Under the pieces are notes generated by a model. That model did not search any database, had not been told where the DNA came from, and worked only from the letters and a program-made list of their open reading frames with translations. From positions 48,430,691-48,494,690 of the forward strand of contig JAWZYU010000025.1 of the NCBI GenBank assembly GCA_038380435.1: 64,000 bases of DNA, read 5' to 3'. Positions 47,894 to 58,969 of the stretch are shown piece by piece. Both the position numbers and the translations under genes were made by a program. Numbering within the stretch: position 1 is the stretch's first letter; every line of letters starts with the position of its first letter. The stretch comes from Ryuthela nishihirai (lineage: Eukaryota; Arthropoda; Arachnida; Araneae; Heptathelidae).

Positions 47894-49115
47894 TTTTTAT
47901 TTATTTAGACAGGGTTGAATTTACATCTCATGCTGGCACATCTATTATTATTAATTATAACACAAATCATTAGTAATCTATATAGTTTTACTTTTGAAGA
48001 ACGAAGAAAATGCAGATATGACTATTTAACCTAAACTTCACTGCACTACTCTACGATCATTAATTATCACATTAGTGTCAATGAGTCGATTGTTTGTTGC
48101 GATATCATGTGACTAGGCCAGCACCTAGTGTTTATAGAGTTAATTTATTCTATCTTAAATTCTGCCATGTTTCAAAATGATTGTTTAGAGTAAAATTATA
48201 TAATTTTATTAATGTTTGTCAAAATATTCAACAGCTGTTCAACTAACATTATTAAAATTTTAAAAAGATAATGAATGAAAAAAGGTTAGTTGAGGATAGA
48301 GGCCCTCATTGGCTATTACAATGATAAATAAAGTATTGTGCACTCTCATCTTGCGACATAAAGAAAAAGCATGCATATTATATTAATCTTCAAATTAGTT
48401 TATATCAAGGCTACTAAAGCAGCTGATTGCAGCTAGGCCTGGATTTCCCATTAGGCAGGTTAGACACCAGTGTAAAGGTGCCTACATAATCAGGGCACCA
48501 TCTTTTAAATGCTACAATTTGTTTAATTAAGTAACAATAAAATTGTATCTTTTCAATTTTAACTACCTGCAAGTATCCATGGAGAGCAAGTATGCTCTTT
48601 TCAAAATACTCTTTCTCTCCTGATAATCGGAAATAAGAGGGCCCCTATTGAAAATCCTATTAAACCATATATTATATACATAACTACGGGAAATAATAAA
48701 GAAGTGATTATATCGATCTCAAAATAATACTATTTATTGAAAGAATGGTAAGAAATATTATGTTTAAAGAATATATGTAATTAAACTCACGTTTTAATGT
48801 TTTTGATTATGGTCAATAATAATATTCTTTACTTGCTGGTGTACCACAAAAAAATTATCTCGCAGATCGCAAATGGCTTGTAGTTTCCCTATTCCTGCTA
48901 TACATTTTGTTACGAAACGTATATTTCTATGTTATGTAAAAACAAAATCATATTCAAAGTTCCCTAACTTAACTGTATTAAATTTACGAGATTTACTTTA
49001 GGGTAAATTAAATGAGAATCAAATTAATTTTCGCTCAGTTCTACTTTTCGGAAGTATGGGCTTCTTCAAAATTTGTGTTATTTTTATTAATACCAGTTAA
49101 TGAACAACAAATATC
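47894..49115. other. Unassigned AT-rich sequence
   Basis: TAGGCCTGGATTTCCCATTA near 48437 may be the end of an old DNA transposon. No partner end was found. Confidence 0.3.
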
Positions 49116-49117
49116 CC

Positions 49118-49290
49118 ATCAAAGCTGCTTGCCCCCAGAAATCTGACATGAGTTTTTCAATACAATACACCATAGAGAAGGTTTGTGAGAAAGGTAAGAC
49201 CTCAGCAGAAAGAGAACATTAATGCATTATATCTGGGGCTTGAACCCAGGTTCCTAAGATTAGTAGCAAAGCATGCTAACCACCCAGCCA
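49118..49290 (-). mobile_element. SINE-B copy
   Basis: In minus sense it has GGTTAGCATGCTTTGCTACT, GGTTCAAGCCCCAG and TTTCTGCTGAGGTCTTACC. It is diverged near the 3' end. Confidence 0.8.
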
Positions 49291-49452
49291 TCAGAATGAC
49301 TATGAACAAATAGTGTGTTAAAAATAACTTTACTCAATGACAGGGAGAATGCACTCTCAACCCTCATCCCTACTTCACTACTAGACTGTATACACAGTCG
49401 TATCAGAATAATATGACCACCTACCTAATAATGGGAATAACCACCCTTGGCC

Positions 49453-50064
49453 TGTGATGCCCCCTCATTCACTTTTACTTTACCTTAACCAGTTTTGCTT
49501 AATTTACGTTATATTTATCATTTTGGGGATTTTTATTTCCTTTTTGGCATCACAGCACTCATTTCCAATTGCCATCTGCTAAAGCGCGTGTACAAGGACA
49601 CGCCCCCTCTTGTGCCAAAGCTTGCGCCGCTCGTCAATTTATGCAAATGTCTTTCATGGCGTGCAACATGACACGTGCGGGCTCTGTAGCCTTTTGTTAT
49701 AACCTGGTGACATGTTAGACACAGCATAGTAGAGTAGAGAGAGTAGTAGAGCACAGCACAGTTTAGAGATCAGTTTTAGTTTGGAGTTTGTTGAAGATGT
49801 TTGTAATAAGAAATGATGTAGTATCTTCTTCAATGAAGTTTTGGTGAGTTTTTTGGAAATAAATTGTTTGTTATTTAAACTTTTTTGAATTTTTACTAAT
49901 TTTTTTCTCTTGAGCAACGTTAATTATTTTGATTATTACTAGTATTTAAATTTTGACAATCATTTAATATTTTTGAATTCTTACTCATTAACTCTTGCTG
50001 GTATTTCAAACCCTAATTAAACTTTATTTTTTGGCAATTTGTTAATTATTGCCTGGCGCCCGAC
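49453..50064 (+). mobile_element. LTR plus primer-binding-site fragment of a retrotransposon
   Basis: It starts TGTGATGCCC and shares about 130 bp with 47386. The segment ends ATTATTGCC followed by TGGCGCCCGAC (50054-50064), which looks like a tRNA primer-binding site directly after an LTR, as in Ty3/gypsy elements. No gag or pol follows. The target duplication is not clear. It lies inside Tc1-3. Confidence 0.55.
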
Positions 50065-50099
50065 TCAGCTATCCAGAGCATGAAAATAATTGGATCAGA

Positions 50100-51142
50100 T
50101 AAAGGGTCCAAACTTTAAAAGTATTTCATCATCTTTTGGAGCATTACAGGCCTGGATGACAGCAGCGAGACGGCGTGGCATGGACGCAATGAGGCCGTGG
50201 AAGGTTGCCAGAGGCACATGTGCCCATTTGGACCCCAGCAGAGCATGGAGGTTTTGGAGATGACATGGTTGTGGGTCCACATGCCAAACTTGTCAATTCA
50301 AATGGTTCCACAAGTGCTCTATGGGATTGAGGTCGGGCAATTTTGCCGGCTAAGGGAGAATGGAGACAGCTGTCATCATGTTCCTGGAACCAGTCATGCA
50401 CCACCTTAGCAACATGGCAGGGTGCATTATTCTGTTGGTAGACACTATCACCACCAGGGTAAATGTCCAACATGAAGGGATGCATGTGGTCAGCGAGGAT
50501 GGACATTGGTGTTAAGGACTCATCCAGTGGTCCCAGGTCATACCAGGAAAACATCCCCCAGACATGCAACTGCCACCACCAGCCTGTACTTGACCAACAA
50601 GCGTGTCTGAGTGTTGGTTGTCGTGTCTGATGCCAAAACCGCCACCGCCCATCACTTCTGTGGAGTAGAAACCTCGATTCATCGGAGAAGGCAACCTTTT
50701 TCCACTCTTCCACTGTCCAATGACGGTAGTCCTGTGCGAATTGCAGGTGTAGTTGCTGATGGACCTTGGTTAACATGGGTTCCTTTACGCAGCGTTGACT
50801 CTGGAGACCCATGCATAACACAGTTTGCTCTACTGGACACTTACCTGGGTGCCCCAGTGTTCATTTGAGTGGTCAATTGCTGCACTGTTGCACATCAATT
50901 GTCCTTTACTAGTCAAAGGAGGCGACGTTCTCCTCTCGGGTCAATGGTCTTTGGGGCTCCACAGTTATGACATCTGGAGGTACTTGGTGTGCCAGTGGTC
51001 CATTTTTTGGTACACCCTTACTACAGCACCTCACGAACAGCCCACGAAGTCTGCTGTTTCTGAGATGCTTCCACTCTTGCCACGGTAGCTGGTGATCATT
51101 CCTTTTTGAATGTCCCTCAAATCACTACCTCTGCCCATTGTG
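50100..51142 (-). pseudogene. Tc1-3 transposase remnant, best preserved of the three
   Basis: A 225-codon open frame at 50821-50144 has WKKVAFSDESRFLLHRSDGR with the first catalytic Asp intact. It continues WHQTRQPTLRHACW, then VYQQNNAPCHVAKVVHDWF, where the second DN block reads NN, so the second catalytic Asp is lost. The NPIEHLW-type Glu block is disrupted. The C-terminus (MPRRLAAVIQA) is in another frame at 50280-50095. The N-terminus begins near 51142 and is interrupted by stops. It is inactive. Confidence 0.88.
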
Positions 51143-51334
51143 CTCATGTTACACACTATGGCTCATTTGTCCTGGTCGTGTGCTTATATCTCCATGTGGT
51201 CGACCTTGTCATGTGCACTCTGTGATGTGCCTGGGTGGGTACACTGTGCTTCCGAGGGTGGTCATATTATTCTGATACGACTGTGTATATACTGCTACCA
51301 TTTCATTTAAAAAGTATAAAAATATTTTCACTGA

Positions 51335-51590
51335 ATGATTTGGAAACATCAAGTACTGGAATGGTGTTCCCATTCAATAATTAAAAAAAAAAAGAGAGGA
51401 GCAGAATGGCATTCCATTTCAGTGATTTGGAAATATCAATTAGCGGAAAGGCATTTTGGTTCAATGATTTGGAAGAATAGAATAGTGGAACCGTGTTCAA
51501 TTTAGTTGCAGTGTGCTTTTGTTAATTGCTTCCCCTACTCAAAATGCCACTACTACCTTGCCACTGCTCAAACGCTTTCTCTTTTAGAAC
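51335..51590 (+). repeat. Interspersed repeat R1, second copy
   Basis: It repeats GATTTGGAAACATCAAGTAC and AATGGCATTCCATTTCAGTG units, then AATTTAGTTGCAGTGTGC and TTGCTTCCCCTACTCAAAA, as in the copy at 11868. Confidence 0.7.
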
Positions 51591-51939
51591 ACAACTTGAA
51601 AAATTACACTAAAACTCTTTCCATGCCTTTAATTTTTTATGTAGATAATAAAAATTGTTGAAATACTTAAAAAGGCCTCTCTCCACTATTCTATATGTCT
51701 ACTAAAAATAAACCAAAACCTCAGTCCACCACCACACTAGAAGATTATGCATTGTTCAGTTCCATTATAAAACACCATTAGAAAACACTGATTAGTAAAA
51801 CTGACACCAACAAAATGCTGCTGAATAAAACATCACCTGTGTATTATGCCATCAACAAAAATAATGATTCTACATAATGTTGCAGAACAAATCTTCTGTT
51901 GGCTATGGCAAAACACTTGTTCCACCATATCCTCCCATC

Positions 51940-52420
51940 CCAGTGGTTGATTGTAATGACATACCAATTGAAAGCTATCATAAGATAGAAAACATTCACC
52001 TTCATACTTCCTCCTCTCCAAATGGGGGAAATACGTACACAATTGTTTCATCTTTTTTTTCAAAAAAGAGGTCAAGCATAACAAGTTATATGTTCAATGA
52101 AAGCTTCTAATGTGGACACTATTGCACACTATTTCAAAATATGTCCCTCTCATTTTGATCCCCAAAAGGAGGAAGGAATAATGATCATAACTATGTCTCA
52201 AATGAAAGCTTGAGACATGGTAACGCAATGTTACCTCAAAATGGTTATTTCCTCATGATGTTCCAAAAAGGGGGAGAGAAATACAAGGAGCAATAAATGG
52301 TAATGAGTTATATATCAAAGCTTGTGACATGGAATGTAGTTTACATGGGCAGCAGAGAGGAATGAAAGATGCCCAAGCTCCTCCTCTCCAATCATTTCAA
52401 TCCACCTTAACACATTGTGT
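51940..52420. repeat. Degenerate tandem repeat, unit about 105-115 bp
   Basis: The anchor ATGAAAGCTT or a close variant recurs at about 51969, 52096, 52200 and 52316. Each is followed by similar blocks such as a CCTCCTCTCC or AAAAGGGGGAG segment. Divergence is high, and some units may be inverted relative to the others. Confidence 0.45.
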
Positions 52421-54514
52421 GCCCAAGCAAATTTCATAAAAACTCCCACATGGGCCAACTCAAGTTTAAAAAAAAAATAATTTTTATCATAAAACAACAT
52501 TTCAGCCCATATTTTACAATTTTAATTAAGGTATTTTGGAAGTGCAGTTATTAAATCTTTTTTGATGTCATCCTGGCTCAATATGTAATTTTTGGACAAT
52601 TCTAATGTTTGGGGTCATGTCATATAAATACATATGACATTTTTTATTTTTTCACCTTGTTTTCTATTATAGTTTTAAGTTTTGAACAAAAATAAAAATG
52701 AGTAAGCAATTATGACTAAACAATGAAAAGATTATAATGAAATTATATTCTGATGAAAATGAAGGCGATTTTGATTCAGATGATTTCGAAGTGGATCCTG
52801 CTTGAATTCCTGAGGAAATATGAAGAAAATTGTCTCGTTATGGAGCAGAAAATATTAACAAAGTTCTTCAAGTCTTGGAAGAAGATGAAGACTTGAATAA
52901 ACTGTTTCAATTGTCCCTTGACAATGACTAGTTGGAAAATAAAAATGAGAACAGGAAGCGATGATTGGACAGAATATATGGGGAGGCTCAAATCTTTTCC
53001 ATTCATCAGCTGACATGGATTGCACAAAATGTTTTCACTTAACAGCACTCCATTAGAAATATTTATTCTTCTTGTACATGATGAAATCATAAACTATATT
53101 GTTTCCAAATCTATCAGATATGCCAACCAAACCAATGCATAAAAAAGAAACTGAAGAAACGAAAAATACTTTTGGGTTGATGATACGAATATAGATCTAG
53201 TTAGACTTGGTATTCTGCCTATGGTTAAGGGATTCACAGATTGGACATCTCACATGCTGTTATGTCTTGGAATCTCTTTCAAACATTGCTAAATATGATA
53301 CATTTCAATAATAATAAAACAAGTCAGCAAGACTTACAAAAATTCAACCTTTATTCCAAATGATGGGGAAAAAAAATTAAAGAATTATTTTACCCTGGTG
53401 AAGCCATCATTAAGAAACTAGTGTCATGGAGAGGGCAGCTAGTTTTTAGGAAATATATACCAAAAAAAAAAAGCTCATAATTATGGTATAAAGTTATTTA
53501 AACTAGTTCTATCAATGGAAATACAAGGACCCTGAAAATTTATTTGGGGAGATAGCATCAGGTGAACATGAAATTGGATTGGCCAACATTGGGAAATCAA
53601 ACCCATGTTGCTGGAACGCTAAGGCCAAATAAAAAATATTCTCAAGAATGTTCTTACAAGACTCAATGAGGTGAAATTATTTCATGAGAAGATGGAAATG
53701 GGATCATTGTTCTAAAGTGGAAGAACATAGCAAATGCAAGCACAACCCTCTACCAGTCAGAACCAGCCTTAAGCTACCTCTAGTATTGATCAGCCTTCAA
53801 CCAACACTGCACAAAACCAACCTTCACCCACAGCCAAATGCATATCTTGAAAGGCTATACTAGTATTAAATTCACTATATGGCTGTTTAGCATAAAGACA
53901 TCGAATTTTTCTTTTTTATTCTTTTTTATATCACGTCTTGCTACACAAGAACTTGCTGTGCCATAATGAAATAGAGTTGTACAGTAGAACTAAGAGTCAA
54001 TGGAATGGACTTACTACATTTAGTAGCAGGCCAACAAATCTTGTCTATTCCACATTGGTCGTGGTTAAGTACTTACATCAGGAAAACCCTATCATCAGGG
54101 ATATGATCAGGGAAAGTTCTTTGGATGTCTTGGCTTTTTTGGTCTAGGAACACACATAGAAGCTCTATTTTGTCAACAAGATAAATGACATTAAAAATTT
54201 AAAAGATTCAAAAAATTCTAAAAGGCACCAAAAGTTAAAAACTTTTAATGGCCCGACTCGAGTTTCGTGACCTCGGTCGTCACTTTTTCAAGGGCATGTC
54301 ACAGTGTGCCAGGCACACAGCAATGTTTACTTCATCCCAAGTGCACTATGGGATCGTTCACTACAAGGAGAAGGGGTTCACTCCATGGGCTGTGGAGCTA
54401 TCATCCTTTTCATGCTGTGTTATGTTTTCATCCAGCAGTAAGTACAGTGGTAGCAGTGGGTGGTAAATTTCTTCACTGATACATTTGTCTCTGTTGCGGT
54501 ATATAAGAATTTGC

Positions 54515-56071
54515 TCAAGGATGTCTAGTTCCGAATATGTTGGGGGGGGGGGGGGGGGACACATAAAATTTTGGTCCCAGCAAAGGGGCCAAAGTCATAT
54601 TAATGTTGCCTTTTCTTATATCATTTTGATGTTCCTTCAGTGTTATTTCAAAAGTCCACTTGGTCTTTCCATAGTAAAGTACTTCTGCATGTTGGTTGAT
54701 GGTGTCTTTGACAGGTATTTTATAGATGCCACCAGTGGGGCATCTACAAAATACCTGGATTGCATTGCAAAATATAGTCACGATCATTTTATACTTTCGA
54801 TAGGATTGAGCATTTAGTAGCGAATGGTATTTTTATGTTGTATGGAAGTACTGCATTATTCAGTGCTTCAGATAGCCATGGAATATTTGGTATAGGGGAT
54901 GTATATCTACATGCTTTATTCTGTGCCTGAGGTATTTGGGTGACTTGTTGGACTTTGAAGTCACACCTCCTCTCGACAGCTCTGATCCATTTTTTGGGGT
55001 AACCTGCTTTGGTGGCGACATCATACAACCCTTTTCTTTCTGTTTCAAAGGTAAGTGTTGTTGCATATCTGTGATTCTGCAAAAATGTGGTATGTATAGC
55101 AGCTTCCTTATGTTTCATGGGGTTGTTTAGAGTTGAAGGGGATCATCATTGTTGGTGCAGTAGGTTTAGTATATACTGAGAATAGGAACTTTTTATCTGT
55201 TCTAGTGATTAAAAAGTCCAAGAATGGTAGCTGGTGTTCAATTTCAATTGTGAATTGCAGAGTAGGAAGGATGCAGTTGAGCTCATTTTGCAGGCCCTTT
55301 ATATGTTCCTGTTTGTTTCATTATGACAAGTATGTCATCAGCATATTTCATCAAAAGTAGAGGTGGAGCGCTATATTTATAAAGCACCTTATCTTTAATA
55401 AGTAGAGGTGGAGCACTATATTTATTAACCTTATCTTTAATATGCTGAACTGCTATGTCACTGAGTAGTCCAGAAAGTGGTGATCCCATCGGTACTCCAA
55501 ATGTTTGATGGTAGATAGCTCCGTTGCTCTAAAAATACATATTCTGTGTGACGAACTTGAATGCAACTAGGGTACCACAAACTTCCATAGTAGTCAGCTC
55601 ACCACTATTCTGAAGCACCACTTCAATAATGTGGAGCACATCTTTAAGAGGCATGTTGGGGTAAAGTGAGGTTATGTCAAATGATAGCATGCAGATATCA
55701 GGTTGCATTTGGATTTTTCTTAGCTTCTCAATACACTGCATAGCTGAGTCTACCATTAAATCTACAGGTGGAAAGAATTTTGTAAGTGGTATGAGCTCTC
55801 TCAATTCTAATGATAGACACCATTGGTTTAGCTACAAGTGGTCTTAATGGGAATTCTTTGTGGGTTTTTGCTTTTATGAAAAGTTTGGGTATAGTTGGAT
55901 ATAAAGATGGGATGCATGTTTTTTGCAAGCACTCTGGTTTACTTTGTGGTTTTTGATGTATGCCAATTTTCTTATAATTGTATTAGTAGGATCTTTCTTT
56001 ACTGGATTTAATTGCATCTCTGCCAACATTGAATCAATTTTGTTGTCCAGCTCTTTTTTTGTCAAATACAA
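54515..56071 (-). pseudogene. PLE reverse transcriptase and GIY-YIG endonuclease remnant
   Basis: Minus-strand frames in order: MYLTKKELDNKIDSML (56071), PKLFIKAKTHKEFPLRPLVA (about 55900), MLSFDITSLYPNMPLKDVL (about 55680, catalytic Asp of SFDIT), MGSPLSGLLSDIA (55489) and LMKYADDILVIM (YADD box intact). The GIY-YIG domain follows as GGIYKIPVKDT and VLYYGKTKWTFEITLKEH (54787-54515), with the GIY and YYG residues kept. Between MGSPLSG and YADD, KYSAPPLL occurs twice, from a direct duplication around 55357-55420. Several frameshifts separate the blocks. Known PLEs use both activities for retrotransposition. Confidence 0.88.
54541..54559 (+). repeat. G run, possible quadruplex
   Basis: An uninterrupted run of G just beyond the GIY-YIG coding part of the PLE. 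The exact length may be unreliable in assemblies. Confidence 0.6.
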
Positions 56072-57829
56072 CCAGTTGATTAGATTTATCTGATGATATT
56101 ACAGGTATGTCTTGGTTTGTTTTTATGCCTTGGATTATATGCAATTCTTGTTTTTCTTTTCACTTTGCATCTTTTTGTGTTTATTGGTGTTGTAGGCCCT
56201 ATATATTTGATATCGTATTCTGTCTTTATATTGGTTCAATATGTTTCAAATAACATTCTCGATTCTAACTATACAGGTAGTGGTGGTGTGCTTTCAGAGA
56301 ATGTATATTTAGAACCTCTTCCCAGAATGTCGAGTTAGTGCATTGATAGTCTGATAGGTTGAGTATAGGGAACCGAGGTTCTGCAGTTATGCAATAATTC
56401 CTTTTTGTCTCTTTAATAATTTCTTAATTTTGTTTTCATGAGTAGTTTGCATTTTGGCTGTGTCATTATCAATGATCCTATGAACAGATTGCAGAAGTTC
56501 ACATCATATTTATAGGCATTCAAAGTTTTGGCGATTTCAAGATTTAAGTGGTAGGTATCCTGTTCTAAAGTTCTTATAACATGTCTAGTGGTTCTAATGA
56601 CTCATCTAAGCATTTTTATTTTGGCAGTTTTTAAGATTTTGCTAAGTGTATTGTCATATTTCCATTTTTCGATTCATATAAAGTCAGGTATAATATCCAT
56701 TTCTTTGCAATTAATCAGGAACTTCAGCCTCAGTAGTAAATGATTTAGTTTTTGCCATAATTTGCGGAGAATAAAAAAAGAAAAAGAAATTTGGTATCTC
56801 TATGCTAAACAGCCATATAGTGAATTTAATACCAGTATTGTTAGTGCTGTGAAAATTCTACACTCTTGAAAGGCTATATTGAAACCCTTAGTGGTACTGG
56901 CATGTAATAAAGGTAAAGCAGGTATAGATTTGTCTGATCAAATGGCTTCATGTGACACTACTCTCTAAGAGTAAAATAGTGTCAGAAACTTGGTGTTGAA
57001 TTCCTATTTGGAATAACACTGTTAATGGCTAGGTTGTGTACAAACACATAACCAAAAAGCAAAATAAAATATGCACCTTCCAAGAAAAGCTGTCTACTAA
57101 ATATAAAGACTAGAAGTGACATGAACATCTGAAATCAACAGCCCATTAAGGGCTTGAACAATGTATTTTCTATGGCAATCTCAGAAAATCAAACTTAAGC
57201 ATACAGAATCCCCCTCCCCAATATTTACAATATGTAACTTCCTCTATTAGAACTTTCTAGGCATACCACTGTCCTATACCTACACAACAATGAAATTGGG
57301 TTGCAAATCACAGAAATGCACATGCTTAGCAGACTTCTAACTACTGTTGATGTCTAGTAGTCTCAAAGCACTCCCAATGTTGACCTTTCAACAACTTATA
57401 TCACTGTCCGTATGTTTAGACTGGTACACTGATATGTTTCTTCTGTGCTATACTTCCAACATCATCTTTATATTGGAGTATAGGCTCAATCTAGCATGTA
57501 TGAAGTTCTCAAAATACCAAAATTAACTCAAATTGGGTGTAGGGGTGGGAGGTGGTGACTGCCCCTGGTTCAGAATAAGGAAGAATGAAGCTGGCTTGCC
57601 ACTACTATGCATGAAGAGTGAGGTACAGAATCAATGGCAATAGGGAATTCACAGTGACAGAGCATTTAAGATATCTCAGTGCAGTGTTATTAATGAAAGT
57701 TCTCCAATCCAGTTTCTTACTATGGAAATACAACTAGAAATAGAAGTGAAAATATTTCACCATTAAATATATTCACCAGAAATTTTCACCATTAAATGGA
57801 ATAAGAACATGCACAATGTAGTGAATATG

Positions 57830-57960
57830 TTAGAAGGTGACTGTTATCTATGCCATCATGGCAGTGAATTTATAATTATGCCATCATGGCAGCCTATTTT
57901 TAATTAGAATGGCAGTGAATTTAGAAGGTGACTGTTATCTATGCCATCATGGCAGTGAAT
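57830..57960. repeat. 40-bp direct duplication with GCCATCATGGC
   Basis: TTAGAAGGTGACTGTTATCT and what follows to GGCAGTGAAT occurs at 57830-57869 and 57921-57960. A third ATGCCATCATGGCAG lies between. The near-palindromic core may have favoured slippage. Confidence 0.85.
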
Positions 57961-58257
57961 GTTAACAAGTGTGATATAGTTGATGTGGCCATGGACTGTC
58001 TTGTAACTTCCAGGTTTTTGGGATACTTAAATATGATCTAACAAGGTAACAATTTAAGTCTGATGATGTGAAGGAGGAGGATATATAACAATGGTGCGAG
58101 TAGCAGTTAAAAAGCTTTCCCAATTGGTAATAATATTTTATTGAAGGTTGGGATAAGTATAAACTGTAATTATTTTGATAAACAAATAATTGCTGGTTTG
58201 AAAAAAAATTACTCCCCATAACATTGTGAATGCTCAAGTAGGCCTAACGATTTAGGC

Positions 58258-58460
58258 CAGTGGTTCTCAACCTTTTATGCTTCACGTACCCCCTGGAAAT
58301 GTGTACCCCTTATATAGATATATAAAACTATAATTATAGTATAACAATGGTTATTTTTATTGTTACTAGATCTAGAAATTTTTGAGCACTCACAGCATAC
58401 CCCAAAAAATTTTACCGCGTACCCCTTGGAGGTATGCATACCCCACGTTGAGAAGCCCTA
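58258..58460. mobile_element. hAT MITE, 203 bp, with exact 8-bp duplication
   Basis: It begins CAGTGGTTCTCAACCTTTT and ends CCCACGTTGAGAAGCCCTA, an imperfect TIR of the familiar hAT type. ATTTAGGC lies directly outside both ends (58250-58257 and 58461-58468). Subterminal GTACCCC motifs are repeated inside. Confidence 0.88.
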
Positions 58461-58612
58461 ATTTAGGCTACAAAAAATATTTTGATTTCCAAATGCAACT
58501 TTCTTTAAATTATAAAATAGATCTAAAAAAAAAGATAAAGAACTAAAGGTGAAAATTCACACTAAATGAAGATTCCAAAAATGTTAATAGTATATTATTA
58601 ATGCCTATCTAA

Positions 58613-58644
58613 CCCCCCCCCCCCCAAAAAAAAAAAAAAAAAAC
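58613..58644. repeat. C run followed by A run
   Basis: Homopolymer tract of C then A, non-coding. Confidence 0.7.
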
Positions 58645-58784
58645 TTTTATTTTTCATCATCTCTTAAATTTTCCCCTCACCAATCAAAAAAAAAAGTGAA
58701 TATCTACAGATGACAAAAGGAAAAATGACAGCTATTTTTTTAAATGAGCTAAAAAAAAAGCATGAAAAATCCACTTGAGTTGGG

Positions 58785-58965
58785 TTGTTTTTACCTCTGA
58801 GCAGAACTTTTTTGCACACAATGGGCTAAACAGCCAGGTCACAAGGACCCTGAGGGCTCAGAAAAGGTTGAAGGGAAAGGGGACCCCACTGGACAGCTGT
58901 TAGGAGATAGTAATCTTTCATGAAGGCCATCAGGTATGTTCTTTAACGAAAAATCCCACTGCTTT
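58785..58965 (-). mobile_element. SINE-A copy, 3' half
   Basis: In minus sense the tail is CATTGTGTGCAAAAAAG, then CTGCTCAGAGGTAAAAAC. Upstream body matches the other SINE-A copies (CTGAGCCCTCAGGGTCC). The tRNA head is missing. Confidence 0.75.
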
Positions 58966-58969
58966 ACAC

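Larger units (their letters stand above)
49393..51285 (-). mobile_element. Tc1-like DNA transposon (Tc1-3) carrying an LTR insertion
   Basis: The left end CACAGTCGTATCAGAATAAT is the exact inverse of ATTATTCTGATACGACTGTG at the right. TA lies outside both ends (49391-49392 and 51286-51287). The transposase is on the minus strand. The LTR segment lies between the left TIR and the transposase C-terminus. Confidence 0.9.
53860..56863 (-). mobile_element. Penelope-like element, 3.0 kb, with inverted terminal segments and 15-bp duplication
   Basis: TCTTGAAAGGCTATA is repeated exactly at 53845-53859 and 56864-56878. The termini contain an inverted copy of about 70 bp: ATATGGCTGTTTAGCATA near 53878 and its complement near 56801, with T-rich/A-rich extensions. 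Inverted pseudo-LTR arrangements are known for Penelope-like elements. The coding region is on the minus strand with RT followed by GIY-YIG endonuclease. It sits in the piggyBac pseudogene. Confidence 0.9.
52700..57300 (+). pseudogene. piggyBac transposase pseudogene split by a Penelope-like element
   Basis: Before the break (52700-53859) the order fits a piggyBac transposase: acidic N-terminus (SDENEGDFDSDDFEVDPA), a NYIVSKSIRYANQTN block, then LVSWRGQLVFRKYIPKK. Next come GEIASGEHEIG and GTLRPNKKYSQE in changing frames. The catalytic IDES-type Asp before LVSWRG is not present. After the insert (56879-57300) the conserved YN..GGVDL.DQ block appears as NKGKAGIDLSDQMAS, followed by VVYKHITKK. 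The PLE duplicated 15 bp of this gene. Frameshifts and stops are numerous. No TTAA-bounded ends were found. Confidence 0.82.
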
